DNA of 64,000 nucleotides from Gammaproteobacteria bacterium (GCA_018826895.1 JAHJYA010000049.1:1-64000), one strand, 5' to 3'. Counted from the first letter of the stretch, positions 51,760 to 61,374 are shown. Translations and numbers: made by a program. Notes: generated by a model from the letters alone, not told the origin.

Positions 51760-52473
51760 ATGAGAGTGATGAACGTCGTACGTCTACCCCTGAGCCTGCT
51801 GCTGGCCACCGTGCTGAGCGCCTGCGTAAGCAATGCGCCGGTGCCGCTGTACCAGCTCGATGCAGGTCCGGCTCATGCGCCGGTTAACGAGGAAGGCATT
51901 GCGGTCTTGCTCGGCCCGGTGTCCATCGCCGACTACCTGCAGCGTGAAGCCCTGCTGCAGCGCCAGGAAGATGGCAGCCTAACCACCGCTACCGGCGGGC
52001 GTTGGGCAGGTAGCCTGGCAGCGGACATCGATCAGCAACTGCTGCGGCAACTGGCCGCTCAACTGGATACCCAGCGCCTGGTGCTGGCGCCAGCTGCACC
52101 GGGTTTCGTGCCCCAGGTGCAGATCAAACTGGCGATCAGCCGCCTGGATTCCGGGCCCAGCCGCCCGGCTGTGCTTGAGGCGCAATGGAGCCTGCTGAGT
52201 AAGGACGGCAAGCTGCTCAATGGCCGTCTGATTCGCCTGGAGGAGCCTCACCAGGGCGGCCTTGCCGATCAGGTGCAGGCGCAGAGCCGGGTCATGCAGA
52301 AGCTCGTCACCCAACTGGCCTCTGCGGTACGTAGCGCCGACAAGGCAGAGAGTGTGGCCCAGGCAGACGCGGCGCGTAAAAAGGCGCCAGCGACACCTGC
52401 CAAGCCTGAAGCCCCTCCGCGTATGCCTGTGGCTGAGCCGATTCGTATCGATGCAGAGGTTTTTCGCTTCTGA
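51760..52473 (+). CDS. PqiC-like outer-membrane lipoprotein (DUF330/ABC transporter auxiliary)
   Basis: A 237-residue lipoprotein with signal LPLSLLLATVLSACVS (lipid on the Cys at about 22). It continues into a PqiC/ABC auxiliary domain with VPLYQLDAG, GIAVLLGPVSIADYLQRE and LEAQWSLLSKDG. The C-terminus is rich in Ala, Pro and Lys. PqiC partners membrane lipid transport complexes with MCE proteins. No pqiA or pqiB gene is near, so it is an orphan here. ATG 51760 and ATG 51769 are both possible starts. A strong terminator follows. Confidence 0.78.
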   Translation: MRVMNVVRLPLSLLLATVLSACVSNAPVPLYQLDAGPAHAPVNEEGIAVLLGPVSIADYLQREALLQRQEDGSLTTATGGRWAGSLAADIDQQLLRQLAAQLDTQRLVLAPAAPGFVPQVQIKLAISRLDSGPSRPAVLEAQWSLLSKDGKLLNGRLIRLEEPHQGGLADQVQAQSRVMQKLVTQLASAVRSADKAESVAQADAARKKAPATPAKPEAPPRMPVAEPIRIDAEVFRF

Positions 52474-52544
52474 TCAAAGCCGTGGTGGCCCAGCCTTCAC
52501 GACTCGGCGCCACACTGCATGATCAGCCTGCGTACCTGACGATG

Positions 52545-52582
52545 AAAAACGCCGCGAGCCTTATGGGGTTCGCGGCGTTTTT
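52545..52582. terminator. Bidirectional terminator between pqiC-like and ytjB-like genes
   Basis: AAAAACGCCGCGA pairs perfectly (13 bp) with TCGCGGCGTTTTT, giving a T-run on both strands. It lies between two convergent genes, 72 nt after one and 30 nt after the other. Confidence 0.9.
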
Positions 52583-52611
52583 GTTTGTGCCCTTAGCGTG
52601 TTTTAGCTGCG

Positions 52612-54126
52612 CTACAGGTGCTCGTGCATACGCGCCAGCTGGCGCTCCAGCAGCGCAGGGTAAGGCTCAAGCAGGCGCTCGACGCAGCAGGCGCCCTCGG
52701 GGCTGGCGATGGCGCGAATCCGCGCATGCTCACGCACCAGCGGGTCGTCACCAATCTGCCGCTCAAGCAGCAGCAGGTTGCGGCTGTGCTGCGACAGGGC
52801 CAGGGCGCTTTGTGCGGTATCGCTAAGCAGCAGGTCACCCTGACTCAACTGCGCCAGGCCTTCACCCTGGGTCAGGCCGAGTTGCAGCTGCAGGGTAATG
52901 CCGCTGTCGGCCACTTCGATTTGCAGGGCATGGCCCAGGGCACGCATCAGCTCGCCACAGCAGATGGCGTGGGTCAGGTAATCTTCGCCGCTGTCCTGGC
53001 GGTGGAACAGCATCAGGCTGCTGCCATCGCTGAGTGTGTGCAGTTCGCCCTGATACAGCTCGGCGGCCTGGTTGAGGCAGTCGCGGTAGCGCTCCAACAA
53101 GTCCATCAGGCGGGCACGCGGCAAGCGCCGCAGTTGCTCCTGGGCACCCAGTTGAATCGCCAGTACGGCACTGGGCTGGGGCGTTGTTGGCAGAGCTGCG
53201 GGGGCGTCGTAGCTGTCGTCTTGCAGGTCGGCGAAGGGATCGTCATCCGGCGTTATTGCCGTCTGGCGGTGAGGGCGCTCGTCTGCGAAGGTCGGGCCGT
53301 TGTCGAAGCTGGCGTCACGCAGGTCGCGTACCTGGAAGGCCTCGTCCTCGACGTAGTCATCATCGTCATGGGTGGGCAGGGCGTCGTCATCGAGGAAGGC
53401 CTCTGGCTCTTCTTCGTATTCGACCTCCGGCTTCTCCGGCACCAGGCGCGCCTGCAGTTGGCGCGCCAGATCGCCGATCTCGTCCTGGCGCCCAGCACCT
53501 GGGGCAGGGTCATCCGGGTCGCGCAGCCAGACCCGCAACTGCAGCAGTGGCGTCGAGATGTGGCGGCCCAGGCGCAGGCTCAGCGACAGGGTCAGTGCCA
53601 GCAGAATCAGGCTGAGAATGCCCATGCTCTGCAGGCTGATGGTCATGGGTTGTTCGAACTGCTGCATGTCCAGGCTGATACGCAACTGCCCAGCGATCAC
53701 TTCCTGGAAGGTGATCGGGGTCGAATACAGGCCGTCGGTTTCCCCCAGCATGTTCTTGCTTGGCCGGCTGCCGGCCTCGGCGAGGATGCGGTTGTCCACG
53801 CTGTAGATCGCCGCATGGGCGACCAGTGGGTTCTTCACCAGATTATTCAGCAGCACGTTGAGGCTGAGGATGTCGTTGGACACCAGCAGTTCGGTGGCTG
53901 AGGTCGCGGTCTGGGTGATCAGGCTGGTGCCCAGGGCTTCGGCCTGTTGCTGCATCGCATGCTTGAACTGCATGCCGATGACCCAGGCGTAGATCAGCAG
54001 AGCCAGGGCTACCAGTAGCAAACTGTGGCTGGCGATACGCAGGGCAAGGGGTACTCGACGCTGGCGCAGGGCGTTGAACAGCAGGAGGAAGAAATTATCG
54101 GGTTTTACGGGGGCGGGCCGGTTCAC
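52612..54126 (-). CDS. AhpA/YtjB family membrane protein (SMP-like)
   Basis: A 504-residue protein with two membrane segments (about 26-50 and 165-185) enclosing a periplasmic domain that includes TATSATELLVSNDILSLNVL. A HAMP-like segment and a very acidic linker (LDDDALPTHDDDDYVEDEA) follow. The C-terminal half resembles a degenerate adenylate-cyclase-like domain (SDGSSLMLFHRQ, LGLTQGEGLAQL). E. coli ytjB (smp) also neighbours serB. It begins with GTG. A TATACT/TTTGCC promoter lies 35 nt upstream. Function is unknown, probably envelope-related. Confidence 0.8.
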   Translation of the reverse strand: MNRPAPVKPDNFFLLLFNALRQRRVPLALRIASHSLLLVALALLIYAWVIGMQFKHAMQQQAEALGTSLITQTATSATELLVSNDILSLNVLLNNLVKNPLVAHAAIYSVDNRILAEAGSRPSKNMLGETDGLYSTPITFQEVIAGQLRISLDMQQFEQPMTISLQSMGILSLILLALTLSLSLRLGRHISTPLLQLRVWLRDPDDPAPGAGRQDEIGDLARQLQARLVPEKPEVEYEEEPEAFLDDDALPTHDDDDYVEDEAFQVRDLRDASFDNGPTFADERPHRQTAITPDDDPFADLQDDSYDAPAALPTTPQPSAVLAIQLGAQEQLRRLPRARLMDLLERYRDCLNQAAELYQGELHTLSDGSSLMLFHRQDSGEDYLTHAICCGELMRALGHALQIEVADSGITLQLQLGLTQGEGLAQLSQGDLLLSDTAQSALALSQHSRNLLLLERQIGDDPLVREHARIRAIASPEGACCVERLLEPYPALLERQLARMHEHL

Positions 54127-54160
54127 AGAGCTCGGCTCTTATCGACTGAAAGTGCCGCGC

Positions 54161-54189
54161 AGTATAACGGTCGACCCGCACAGGGCAAA
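54161..54189 (-). promoter_or_regulatory. Putative promoter of the ytjB-like gene
   Basis: Reading the minus strand, TTTGCC (54189-54184), a 17-bp spacer and TATACT (54166-54161) lie 35 nt before the GTG start. Confidence 0.5.
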
Positions 54190-54223
54190 GCGCTGCGCAT
54201 GCCCGTACGGCGGTGAATATGGG

Positions 54224-54229
54224 TAGAAT
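54224..54229 (+). promoter_or_regulatory. Possible -10 box of serB
   Basis: TAGAAT stands 74 nt before the serB TTG in a GGTAGAATGTGCGCC context. The -35 is not clear. Confidence 0.35.
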
Positions 54230-54302
54230 GTGCGCCTTTTCTCCGGTCCGGGCGCGTATACGCCGTACCTCGACCGTTCATCACTGCCCCGGAGGGTGCG
54301 CC

Positions 54303-55517
54303 TTGCGCGAAATCGTCCTGATCAACATCACCGGTGAGGACCGCCCCGGCCTCACTGCGGCCATCACCGGCGTTCTGGCCAGCGGCGGGGTAACCATCCT
54401 CGACATCGGCCAGGCGGTGATTCACGACACCCTGTCGTTTGGCATCCTGGTGGAAATTCCCGGTACCGAGCAGGCCTCTTCGGTGCTCAAGGATGTGCTG
54501 TTCACCGCCTACAAGCTGGACCAGCAGGTGCGTTTCACGCCGGTGACCGAAGCGGACTATCAGCAGTGGGTGGCCGGCCAGGGCAAGGCTCGGCATATCG
54601 TCACGTTGCTCACGCGTAAGGTCACTGCCGAGCAGTTGCAGCGGGTCAGTGCGATCACCGCGCGCTATGACCTGAATATCGACCATATCGACCGACTGTC
54701 CGGACGTATGCCCCTGGACACGCCGCTGGATCAGGGCAAGGGGTGCATCGAGTTCTCCGTACGCGGTGAGCCGCAAGACCCAGCGGCGTTGCGTGCCGAA
54801 TTCCTCAGTGTGGCCCAGGCGTTGAACGTCGATATCGCCTTCCAGCGCGACTCGTTGTTCCGCCGCAACCGGCGCCTGGCGGTATTCGACATGGACTCGA
54901 CGCTGATCGAGGCCGAGGTCATCGACGAGCTGGCCAAGGCCGCCGGCGTCGGTGAACAGGTGTCGGCGATTACCGAGCGAGCGATGCGTGGTGAGCTGGA
55001 CTTTGCCGCCAGCTTTCGTGAGCGCCTGGCGTTGCTCAAGGGCCTGCCGGAAACCGTCCTCGAAGATATCGGCGCCTCGCTGCGCCTGACCGAAGGCGCC
55101 GAAACCCTGTTCGCCGAACTCAAGCGGCTAGGCTACAAGACGGCGATCCTCTCGGGCGGCTTCACCTATTTTGCCAAGCAGCTGCAAGCCAAGTTGGGTA
55201 TCGATTACGTGTTTGCCAACGAGTTGCAGATCGTTGATGGCCAGGTGACGGGCATTGCCGTTGAGCCGATTGTCGATGCCCAGCGCAAGGCCGACTTGCT
55301 GCGTGAGCTGGCAGCCAAGGAGGGTTTGCGCCTGGAGCAGACCATCGCCGTGGGCGACGGCGCGAATGATCTGCCGATGCTGGCCATCGCCGGGCTGGGT
55401 GTGGCCTTCCGCGCCAAACCGCTGGTCAAACAGTCGGCCAAGCAGGCGATTTCCACCCTTGGCCTGGACGGCATTCTCTATCTGCTCGGGTTTCGCGATC
55501 GCGACAGCCTGGAGTGA
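54303..55517 (+). CDS. serB: Phosphoserine phosphatase
   Basis: SerB dephosphorylates phosphoserine, the last step of serine synthesis. The 404-residue protein has two N-terminal ACT-type domains (VLINITGEDRPGLTAAITGV and HIVTLLTRK) and a C-terminal HAD phosphatase. The nucleophile is in FDMDSTLIEAE (Asp196, Asp198), with ILSGGFTYFA and VGDGANDLPML later. The TTG at 54303 is six nt after GGAGG and matches the family start; the longer upstream frame has no such site. It converges with fimX. Confidence 0.95.
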   Translation: MREIVLINITGEDRPGLTAAITGVLASGGVTILDIGQAVIHDTLSFGILVEIPGTEQASSVLKDVLFTAYKLDQQVRFTPVTEADYQQWVAGQGKARHIVTLLTRKVTAEQLQRVSAITARYDLNIDHIDRLSGRMPLDTPLDQGKGCIEFSVRGEPQDPAALRAEFLSVAQALNVDIAFQRDSLFRRNRRLAVFDMDSTLIEAEVIDELAKAAGVGEQVSAITERAMRGELDFAASFRERLALLKGLPETVLEDIGASLRLTEGAETLFAELKRLGYKTAILSGGFTYFAKQLQAKLGIDYVFANELQIVDGQVTGIAVEPIVDAQRKADLLRELAAKEGLRLEQTIAVGDGANDLPMLAIAGLGVAFRAKPLVKQSAKQAISTLGLDGILYLLGFRDRDSLE

Positions 55518-55525
55518 GTCGCGCA

Positions 55526-55543
55526 GGCCACCTTACGGTGGCC
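55526..55543. terminator. Stem-loop between convergent serB and fimX
   Basis: GGCCACC pairs with GGTGGCC over a 4-nt TTAC loop within the 32-nt gap between the two stops. No T-run is present. Confidence 0.55.
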
Positions 55544-55549
55544 GCAGGC

Positions 55550-57619
55550 TTATTCGTCGTCGGCAGAGAAGTCGTAGTTCATCGACTGGCTGGGGCCTTG
55601 CAGGTAGTAACCCTGGATGTAATTGACCCCGGCCTGCCAGAGTGTGGCCAGCACGCTGGCGCTCTCGACATAGGGCACTATGGTCAGCTTGGCCTGGGCG
55701 TGCAGGCTGGCCAGTAGGGTCTTCAGGGCTTCCTGATTGTCGGGGTTGCTCAGGTCCTGGGAGAACGAGCCGTCGACCTTCACAAAATCGACCTGCAGGT
55801 GCTTGAGCGTGTTGAACGGGTTCAGCGAGCAGCCGAACTGACTCAGGGCGACCTTGCAATGCAGTTCGGCCAGGCCCTGGGTCACCTGCTTGGCCTGCTT
55901 GAGGTAGGCAATCGCATCCGGTTCGCTGAACTGGAAGACCAGCGAATCTGAGGGTAGGCGCGCGGCTTTGAGGGCCACGCTGAGCCAAGGCAGCAGGGTC
56001 TGATCCTGCAGGCTGGCACTGGACAGGTGCACGAACAGGCGGGTGTTGTGGCCCTTGCTGCGGTGATCGGCGAGTAGCTTGATCGAGTTGAGGATCACCC
56101 AACGATCGATTTTCTCGCCTAGGCCGGCTTCTTTGGCCGCATTGAGGAAGTCCGGTGGCGGTACTTCTTCACCTTGGGGGCTGAGCAGGCGCAGGAGCAC
56201 CTCGTAGTGCTCGAAGTTGTCACCGCGCAAGCTGATGATCGGCTGAAACAGCAGGCGGAAGCTGTTGTGCTCCAGGGCCTGTTGGACCATGGCAATGACG
56301 TTGCCACGGTTGGCCGCGGCCGCCAGTTCATCGGCCGGGTTGAACAGTTTGAGGGTGTTGCCTTCGCTCAGTTCGTCGGCGCAGCGGTGGGCGCGATCAA
56401 CGACTTCCTGGGCCTTGGGTGTCTTCTCGTTAACTCCGGCGACACCGATTGACAGCGTGGTCTGGGCCGTACGGCCGCTGACGTCGAACAGGTGGGCTTC
56501 GATCTTGCGCAGCAGGGCCGTCAGGATGTCTTGGCACTGCTCGGGCGTTTTTCCGGGTTGCAGGACGGCAAACACATCATCGCCAAAACGTGCCAGTTGG
56601 GCATCGTCCGGGAAGTGTGCGCGCAGCAGGTTGGCCAGATCGGTGAGCAGCAAATCGATACCGGCCAGCCCGACTTCGGCGAGCAATGGAGCGTAGCGAT
56701 CGACCCGGATATAGGCGAGGCTGGCTGGCTGTCCGTGACTCACGGCGCGCTCGGCGGCGCTGTCCATCAACTCGAGGAAGTAGATGCGGTTGTACAGGCC
56801 GGTGACCAGATCCTGGCTGCTGATCTCGCGCAGCTTCTCTTCCAGCTCGGCATTCGAGCCTTCGGCGCGGATCACCACCTGGGTGCAGGGTTCGCCATCG
56901 TAAGTGGCCGGGGAAAAACTCATGCGCGCCTGGAAGGTCTGGCCGTCGGCCTTGACCCCGCTGCAGGTCAGTTCGGCACTGCCGTCGGCATTCTGGTAGT
57001 TCTTCAGGAAGTCCTTGAAGTTGCTCTGATCGCTGCCGCCGATCAGGTCGATCATCGGCATGCCTTCGAGCTCTTCGGCATCTTCGTAGGCGAACAGCTC
57101 CAGGTAGGCGCGGTTGGCGTAGATGTGCATGCCGTCGTGCACATAGGTGATCGCATCGACAGAGCTTTCCAGCAGCAGTTGGCAGCGTTTTTCCGCCTCA
57201 CGCAGGGCCACTTCGGCCATCCGCCGGGCACGGCGCTCTTCCAGATTGGCCAACTCACGCTTGGCCACCAGCACCAGGCGCTCGTCTTCGCCCTGGGGCA
57301 GCGCGTCCTGAGCGCCAAGCATCAGGGCGTCGGTGATACTGTCGGAGTCGTTGTCGGCCAGCAGTTGGATGACCGGAATATCCTTGGCCTGGCGGCGGAT
57401 CGCATTGATCGCTTCGCCCGGTTCGAGGGCTTCGCTGCTGGGTGCACTGATCAACAGGTCCCAGCTTTGCTGCAGGGCCTGGGCAAGGTCGTCACTGGAG
57501 GTCAGACGGTGAACGCGCGTTGCGTTACCGGCATTGCGAAACAGGCTGACGATACGCTCGGCCTCGTTTTGCGAGTCCTCGAGCAGCAGGAGCCTTATGG
57601 TTTTTTTCTCGATGGCCAT
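55550..57619 (-). CDS. fimX: FimX-type c-di-GMP receptor (REC-PAS-GGDEF-EAL)
   Basis: A 689-residue protein with the FimX domain order. A receiver domain (1-125) has no clear phospho-acceptor Asp. A PAS domain (about 145-255) has VDAITYVHDGMHIYANRAY. The GGDEF domain is degenerate, with GDDVF at 346-350. The EAL domain has EVL (473-475) instead of EAL. So it is expected to bind c-di-GMP through the EAL domain without making or cleaving it. In P. aeruginosa FimX sits at the cell pole and controls type IV pilus assembly and twitching. fimW is immediately upstream on the same strand, 62 nt away. Confidence 0.92.
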   Translation of the reverse strand: MAIEKKTIRLLLLEDSQNEAERIVSLFRNAGNATRVHRLTSSDDLAQALQQSWDLLISAPSSEALEPGEAINAIRRQAKDIPVIQLLADNDSDSITDALMLGAQDALPQGEDERLVLVAKRELANLEERRARRMAEVALREAEKRCQLLLESSVDAITYVHDGMHIYANRAYLELFAYEDAEELEGMPMIDLIGGSDQSNFKDFLKNYQNADGSAELTCSGVKADGQTFQARMSFSPATYDGEPCTQVVIRAEGSNAELEEKLREISSQDLVTGLYNRIYFLELMDSAAERAVSHGQPASLAYIRVDRYAPLLAEVGLAGIDLLLTDLANLLRAHFPDDAQLARFGDDVFAVLQPGKTPEQCQDILTALLRKIEAHLFDVSGRTAQTTLSIGVAGVNEKTPKAQEVVDRAHRCADELSEGNTLKLFNPADELAAAANRGNVIAMVQQALEHNSFRLLFQPIISLRGDNFEHYEVLLRLLSPQGEEVPPPDFLNAAKEAGLGEKIDRWVILNSIKLLADHRSKGHNTRLFVHLSSASLQDQTLLPWLSVALKAARLPSDSLVFQFSEPDAIAYLKQAKQVTQGLAELHCKVALSQFGCSLNPFNTLKHLQVDFVKVDGSFSQDLSNPDNQEALKTLLASLHAQAKLTIVPYVESASVLATLWQAGVNYIQGYYLQGPSQSMNYDFSADDE

Positions 57620-57681
57620 GGCGGGATCAGGTCTGCGCCAAGCAGGCGCGAAGCGGCGGCGAAATATGCTGAGCCAGGAAT

Positions 57682-59484
57682 CTACAGCGACTTCCAGAGT
57701 GAGTCAAAGTCTTCCTCCCCGCCTGGCGCGTGGGTTGCCGCGGGTGTGACGGGTGTCCGCTCATCGACTGTATTCTGCTCGACGCTGCGGTATTCGAATT
57801 GGCTGAAACTGCCCGTGCTGGTCTGTCGCGAGCTGAGTACGGCACGGCGTTCGACGCCGCGGATATTGATCATCACCTTGTTGCCTTCCTGAAATGGCAG
57901 GCGCGGCGTGATCACCGTGGCCGGGCGCGAGATAGCGCTGATTTCCGGGAGCAGCAGAGCGCGCAGGTACTGGCTGTTCTGCTCGGCCTTGCGCACCAGT
58001 TGCAAGCCACAGGCCTGGGCGTGGGGGGCGATCAGCTCGATGCCCATTTGCGTACCACCACCGCGTACCTGGCGGATCCAGCGCACGACGGCGACGCTCC
58101 AGCCCTGTTCGGGGGAATCCTGGACGCCGAGCAGTTCGCCGGCCTGCAATTGGCTGGGGACATCCTTGGGCCAGGACAGGCAGTAGCCGCCCGGGCTGTG
58201 GTTGACGATGGGCAACTCGAAGGTAGGAAAGCTATCGCCTGTGCCATTGGCTTCAACAGTGGGCGCATCGTCACTGGGCGGCTTGGCATATTCGATTTCC
58301 TCGAAGGGCATGCCGTTTTCCCAGTTATTGTGCTTTTGCGCATCGAAGGCGTTGGCCCAGATGTCCGATGCACCGGTCTGTGGTTTGAATACTGCAGTTG
58401 GGCTCGCCTCAATCGGTAGCTGCAGGACATCCTTGAACGGTTTTTTGCCTGCCAGGTAGAAATGCAGCGCGCTCATGCCAATGCACAGGGTCATGCTGCC
58501 CTGGCCTTGGGTGCGCTGGAAGGTACGCTCGGAAATATCGCCCCAGGCAGCGCTGAGGTGCTGGAGCATGTCGATGCTGAAACCTTCAGGTACCAGCAGG
58601 CGCGAGCTAGCAGTGCCCTCCAGATGTTCCTTGATCGCGTCGACCAGGGGCGTGGGGTCGATGCCCAGCGCATTCTGCAGTTCGCTCGGCTGGAACAGCG
58701 AGGTATAGCGCGGCGGACCGTCGAGCTGCGGCGCCACGGCAAACAGGCTGACGCTGGCTTTGCGTGGCTGCAGGCGCACCAGGGCGCTCCAGGGCTCGAG
58801 CACTTCTGCCAGGCGTGCGATCGCGCTTTGGCGCATCTGGTTGCAGCGTGCACAGCCCAGCAGCAGGGCGACCAGATAGGTTTGCTCGACGCTGAGGCCT
58901 TCGGTGTGTTTGGCCAGTGGGTCGCGAATGATCGCTGTCTGCAACTGGGCGTCCTGAGCGATCTGATACAACTGATGCAGCTCCAGCCAGAGCCCTTCGG
59001 GAACTGGGCAGTACAGCTGGCTGGCACGAATGAGTGGCCCACACAGGCTGTGGCTGGCCCGTTGCAGGGCAATGCTGAGCAGCTGGTTGCGCTCGCGTCC
59101 GGTCTGCGCTGCCATACGCGCGATGATCAGCTTGTAGCCAACGGCGAGGTGGTTCTGCAGTGCCTGGCACAGGTTGGCGACCTTGCGCGGGCGCTCGTCG
59201 AGGACGATGGCCTGGCTGAGAAAGTGCCGCTCCAGGTGTTTGCAGACGAAATACACCTCTGGGCGCAGCAGCTCCAGCAGTTGCAGGCGATTGTCGGAGG
59301 GGGTCAGCAACTGATTGATTTCAACCAGCGCCTGATACAACTGGCGAGCCGTTTCGCCAATATTGGCTTTGGGTAACCCGGCGATCCAGCGCTTCAAATC
59401 GCGCGGGGTGGCTTCACAGAAGGACAGGCTCTGCTTGGTCGGTGTGGGCACACGAAGTAGCAAGAAGGGGCTCTGTTTATCCAT
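57682..59484 (-). CDS. fimW: FimW-like PilZ-domain protein
   Basis: A 600-residue protein that corresponds in place to PA4958, described as the c-di-GMP effector FimW needed for surface attachment. The first ~330 residues are helical and unassigned (CNQMRQSAIARLAEV, and others). A PilZ-like barrel at about 425-540 carries the D/NxSxxG-type motif VNHSPGGYCLSWP. The usual RxxxR upstream of that motif is not visible here. The C-terminus is disordered and acidic. It is probably co-transcribed with fimX. Confidence 0.78.
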   Translation of the reverse strand: MDKQSPFLLLRVPTPTKQSLSFCEATPRDLKRWIAGLPKANIGETARQLYQALVEINQLLTPSDNRLQLLELLRPEVYFVCKHLERHFLSQAIVLDERPRKVANLCQALQNHLAVGYKLIIARMAAQTGRERNQLLSIALQRASHSLCGPLIRASQLYCPVPEGLWLELHQLYQIAQDAQLQTAIIRDPLAKHTEGLSVEQTYLVALLLGCARCNQMRQSAIARLAEVLEPWSALVRLQPRKASVSLFAVAPQLDGPPRYTSLFQPSELQNALGIDPTPLVDAIKEHLEGTASSRLLVPEGFSIDMLQHLSAAWGDISERTFQRTQGQGSMTLCIGMSALHFYLAGKKPFKDVLQLPIEASPTAVFKPQTGASDIWANAFDAQKHNNWENGMPFEEIEYAKPPSDDAPTVEANGTGDSFPTFELPIVNHSPGGYCLSWPKDVPSQLQAGELLGVQDSPEQGWSVAVVRWIRQVRGGGTQMGIELIAPHAQACGLQLVRKAEQNSQYLRALLLPEISAISRPATVITPRLPFQEGNKVMINIRGVERRAVLSSRQTSTGSFSQFEYRSVEQNTVDERTPVTPAATHAPGGEEDFDSLWKSL

Positions 59485-59609
59485 CTAAATCGGGGGCTCC
59501 AGCACTGGCGCAGGGCAGTTTTGATTATCGGTAATGTCCCGAACTCTAGCAGTATCTGTCGACCACCGCAGCCAAACCGGGTTCAGTCGGCCCCCATAAG
59601 TGGCAGCAG

Positions 59610-59643
59610 CTTCGCCGTTTCGCCAAGAAGCGCCACGGCGAAG
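59610..59643 (-). terminator. Stem-loop after psd
   Basis: CTTCGCCGT pairs with ACGGCGAAG across 16 nt, 10 nt after the psd stop on the minus strand. It has no T-run. Confidence 0.4.
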
Positions 59644-59652
59644 ATCACTTAT

Positions 59653-60510
59653 TCAGGCACGGCTGCCGAGGCGCTGCCCCATGCGAACGCCGCTATTGGC
59701 GCACAGGCTCTCGGCCCACTGCACCTGATCCGGGCCAAACAGCACGATGGCTGTGGAACCGAGCTTGAAGCGTCCCAGCTCTGCGCCTTTTTCCAGCACA
59801 ACAGGCGCGCGAGCGCTTTCGTCATAGCGGGTTCGCTTGAGTTGGCGTACCGGCGGCGTGATTAGGCCAGCCCAGACGGTTTCTACCGAGGCGACAATCA
59901 TTGCGCCGACCAGCACGACCGCCATCGGGCCACGCTCGGTATCGAAGATGCAGACCACGCGCTCATTGCGGGCGAACAGCTCCGGAACGTTTTCTGCGGT
60001 GGTCTGGTTGACCGAGAACAGGCGGCCAGGCACGTAAACCATTTCGCGCAGCGTGCCGCTCAGTGGCATGTGCACACGGTGATAGTCCTTGGGCGAGAGG
60101 TACACCGTGGCGAAGTCGCCGCCCATGAAGGGCGCGGCCAGGGTGCTGTCGCCGCCGAGCAGTTCGACCACGCTGAAGCTGTGACCCTTGGCCTGGAAGA
60201 TACGGCCATGCTCGATGCGCCCGAGCTGGCTGATGGCGCCGTCGGCCGGGCAGAGAACGGCATCGACGGCGCTGTCCAGTGGCCGCGCACCGTCTTTGAG
60301 AGCACGGGTGAAGAAGGCGTTGAAGTGTTCGTAGGCGCTCAGCGACTCGACCTGGGCCTCGCTCATGTCGACCTGATAGTGCTTGGCGAATGCCTTGATC
60401 AGCGGATTCTTGATCCACTCGATACGGCACTCGGCCAGGCAACCGATCAAGCGCGACAGCAGGTGATGGGGCAGCAGGTATTGGCTGATGATGAACAGGC
60501 GTTGCTTCAT
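59653..60510 (-). CDS. psd: Phosphatidylserine decarboxylase proenzyme
   Basis: Psd converts phosphatidylserine to phosphatidylethanolamine at the inner membrane. The 285-residue proenzyme cuts itself in FKLGSTAIVLF, turning Ser252 into the pyruvoyl group. The beta chain is residues 1-251 and the alpha chain the rest. DYHRVHMPLSG holds the catalytic His. AAGGA lies eight nt before the ATG. The rhodanese gene is 49 nt upstream on the same strand. Confidence 0.95.
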   Translation of the reverse strand: MKQRLFIISQYLLPHHLLSRLIGCLAECRIEWIKNPLIKAFAKHYQVDMSEAQVESLSAYEHFNAFFTRALKDGARPLDSAVDAVLCPADGAISQLGRIEHGRIFQAKGHSFSVVELLGGDSTLAAPFMGGDFATVYLSPKDYHRVHMPLSGTLREMVYVPGRLFSVNQTTAENVPELFARNERVVCIFDTERGPMAVVLVGAMIVASVETVWAGLITPPVRQLKRTRYDESARAPVVLEKGAELGRFKLGSTAIVLFGPDQVQWAESLCANSGVRMGQRLGSRA

Positions 60511-60558
60511 GGGGCATTCCTTGATAGCCGCAAGCGAGGCGGCGCGAGAAGTAGATAA

Positions 60559-61374
60559 TCAGCGTTCGATAGGGGTATCGGGGTGGTTGCCCCATTCGCC
60601 CCATGAGCCGGCGTAGGCTTTTACCCGTGGGTAGCCCAAGGCTTTGGCGACCAGATAGGTGAAGCCTGAGCGGTGATGTGTCTGGCAGTGGGTGATCACT
60701 TCCTTGTCGGGCGTAATACCCAGCGAGGTCAGCATGGCAGGCAGGTCCTGGCGCATGCGCAGGGCGCGGCTCGGGTCCATGCCGGCGGTCCATTCAAAAT
60801 TGACCGCACCGGGAATATGCCCGGCGCGTGCAGCCAGCGCCTTCTCGCCGCTGTACTCCAGCGGGCCACGGGCGTCCCAGATGGCCAGGTCGGTGGCACC
60901 AAGACGGCTTTGCAGGTAGCTGCGGGTCGCCGTGGGGGCCTCGTGCAGGGTCAGTTGCAGGGTGCCGCTGGCTGCGGCCGGTTGTTCCTGGCTCAGCGGC
61001 AGGTCTGCCTCCAGCCACGCATGCAGGCCGCCGTCGAGGTAGTGGTAATGCGCGTGACCAATGACGTCGAGCAGCCAGATAAAACGCCCGGCCCAGCCGC
61101 CGCCTTCGTCGTCGTACACCACGTAGACGGCATCGTCACGGTGGCCCAGTTCGGCGAACAGGGCTTCCAGGTCAGCCTGCGCAGGTAGCAGACCAGGAGC
61201 CGGAGGCTGACCGAGCTGGGTGCGTTTGGGATCGACGAAGCGAGCGCCTGGCAGGTGGCCGGCGGTATAACGGGCGGTGCTGGTCAGATCGACCAGAATC
61301 AGCTCGGGAGCGTCCAGGCGGCTGGCCAGTTCGGTTGGCTCAATCACCAGCGGCAGAGTATCGAAGGCGGACAT
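60559..61374 (-). CDS. rhdA: Thiosulfate sulfurtransferase (rhodanese)
   Basis: A 271-residue tandem rhodanese. The N-terminal domain is inactive (LVDLTSTARYTAGHLPGARF). The C-terminal domain has the active-site loop HCQTHHRSG with Cys230, the same number and sequence as the well-studied Azotobacter RhdA. It moves sulfane sulfur from thiosulfate to acceptors. ATG 61374 matches the family start; the open frame further upstream is not conserved. It precedes psd. Confidence 0.94.
   Translation of the reverse strand: MSAFDTLPLVIEPTELASRLDAPELILVDLTSTARYTAGHLPGARFVDPKRTQLGQPPAPGLLPAQADLEALFAELGHRDDAVYVVYDDEGGGWAGRFIWLLDVIGHAHYHYLDGGLHAWLEADLPLSQEQPAAASGTLQLTLHEAPTATRSYLQSRLGATDLAIWDARGPLEYSGEKALAARAGHIPGAVNFEWTAGMDPSRALRMRQDLPAMLTSLGITPDKEVITHCQTHHRSGFTYLVAKALGYPRVKAYAGSWGEWGNHPDTPIER

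Noticed and set aside
55550..57619. Active diguanylate cyclase or phosphodiesterase
   Set aside because: GGDEF is GDDVF and EAL is EVL; both catalytic signatures are lost, as in FimX.
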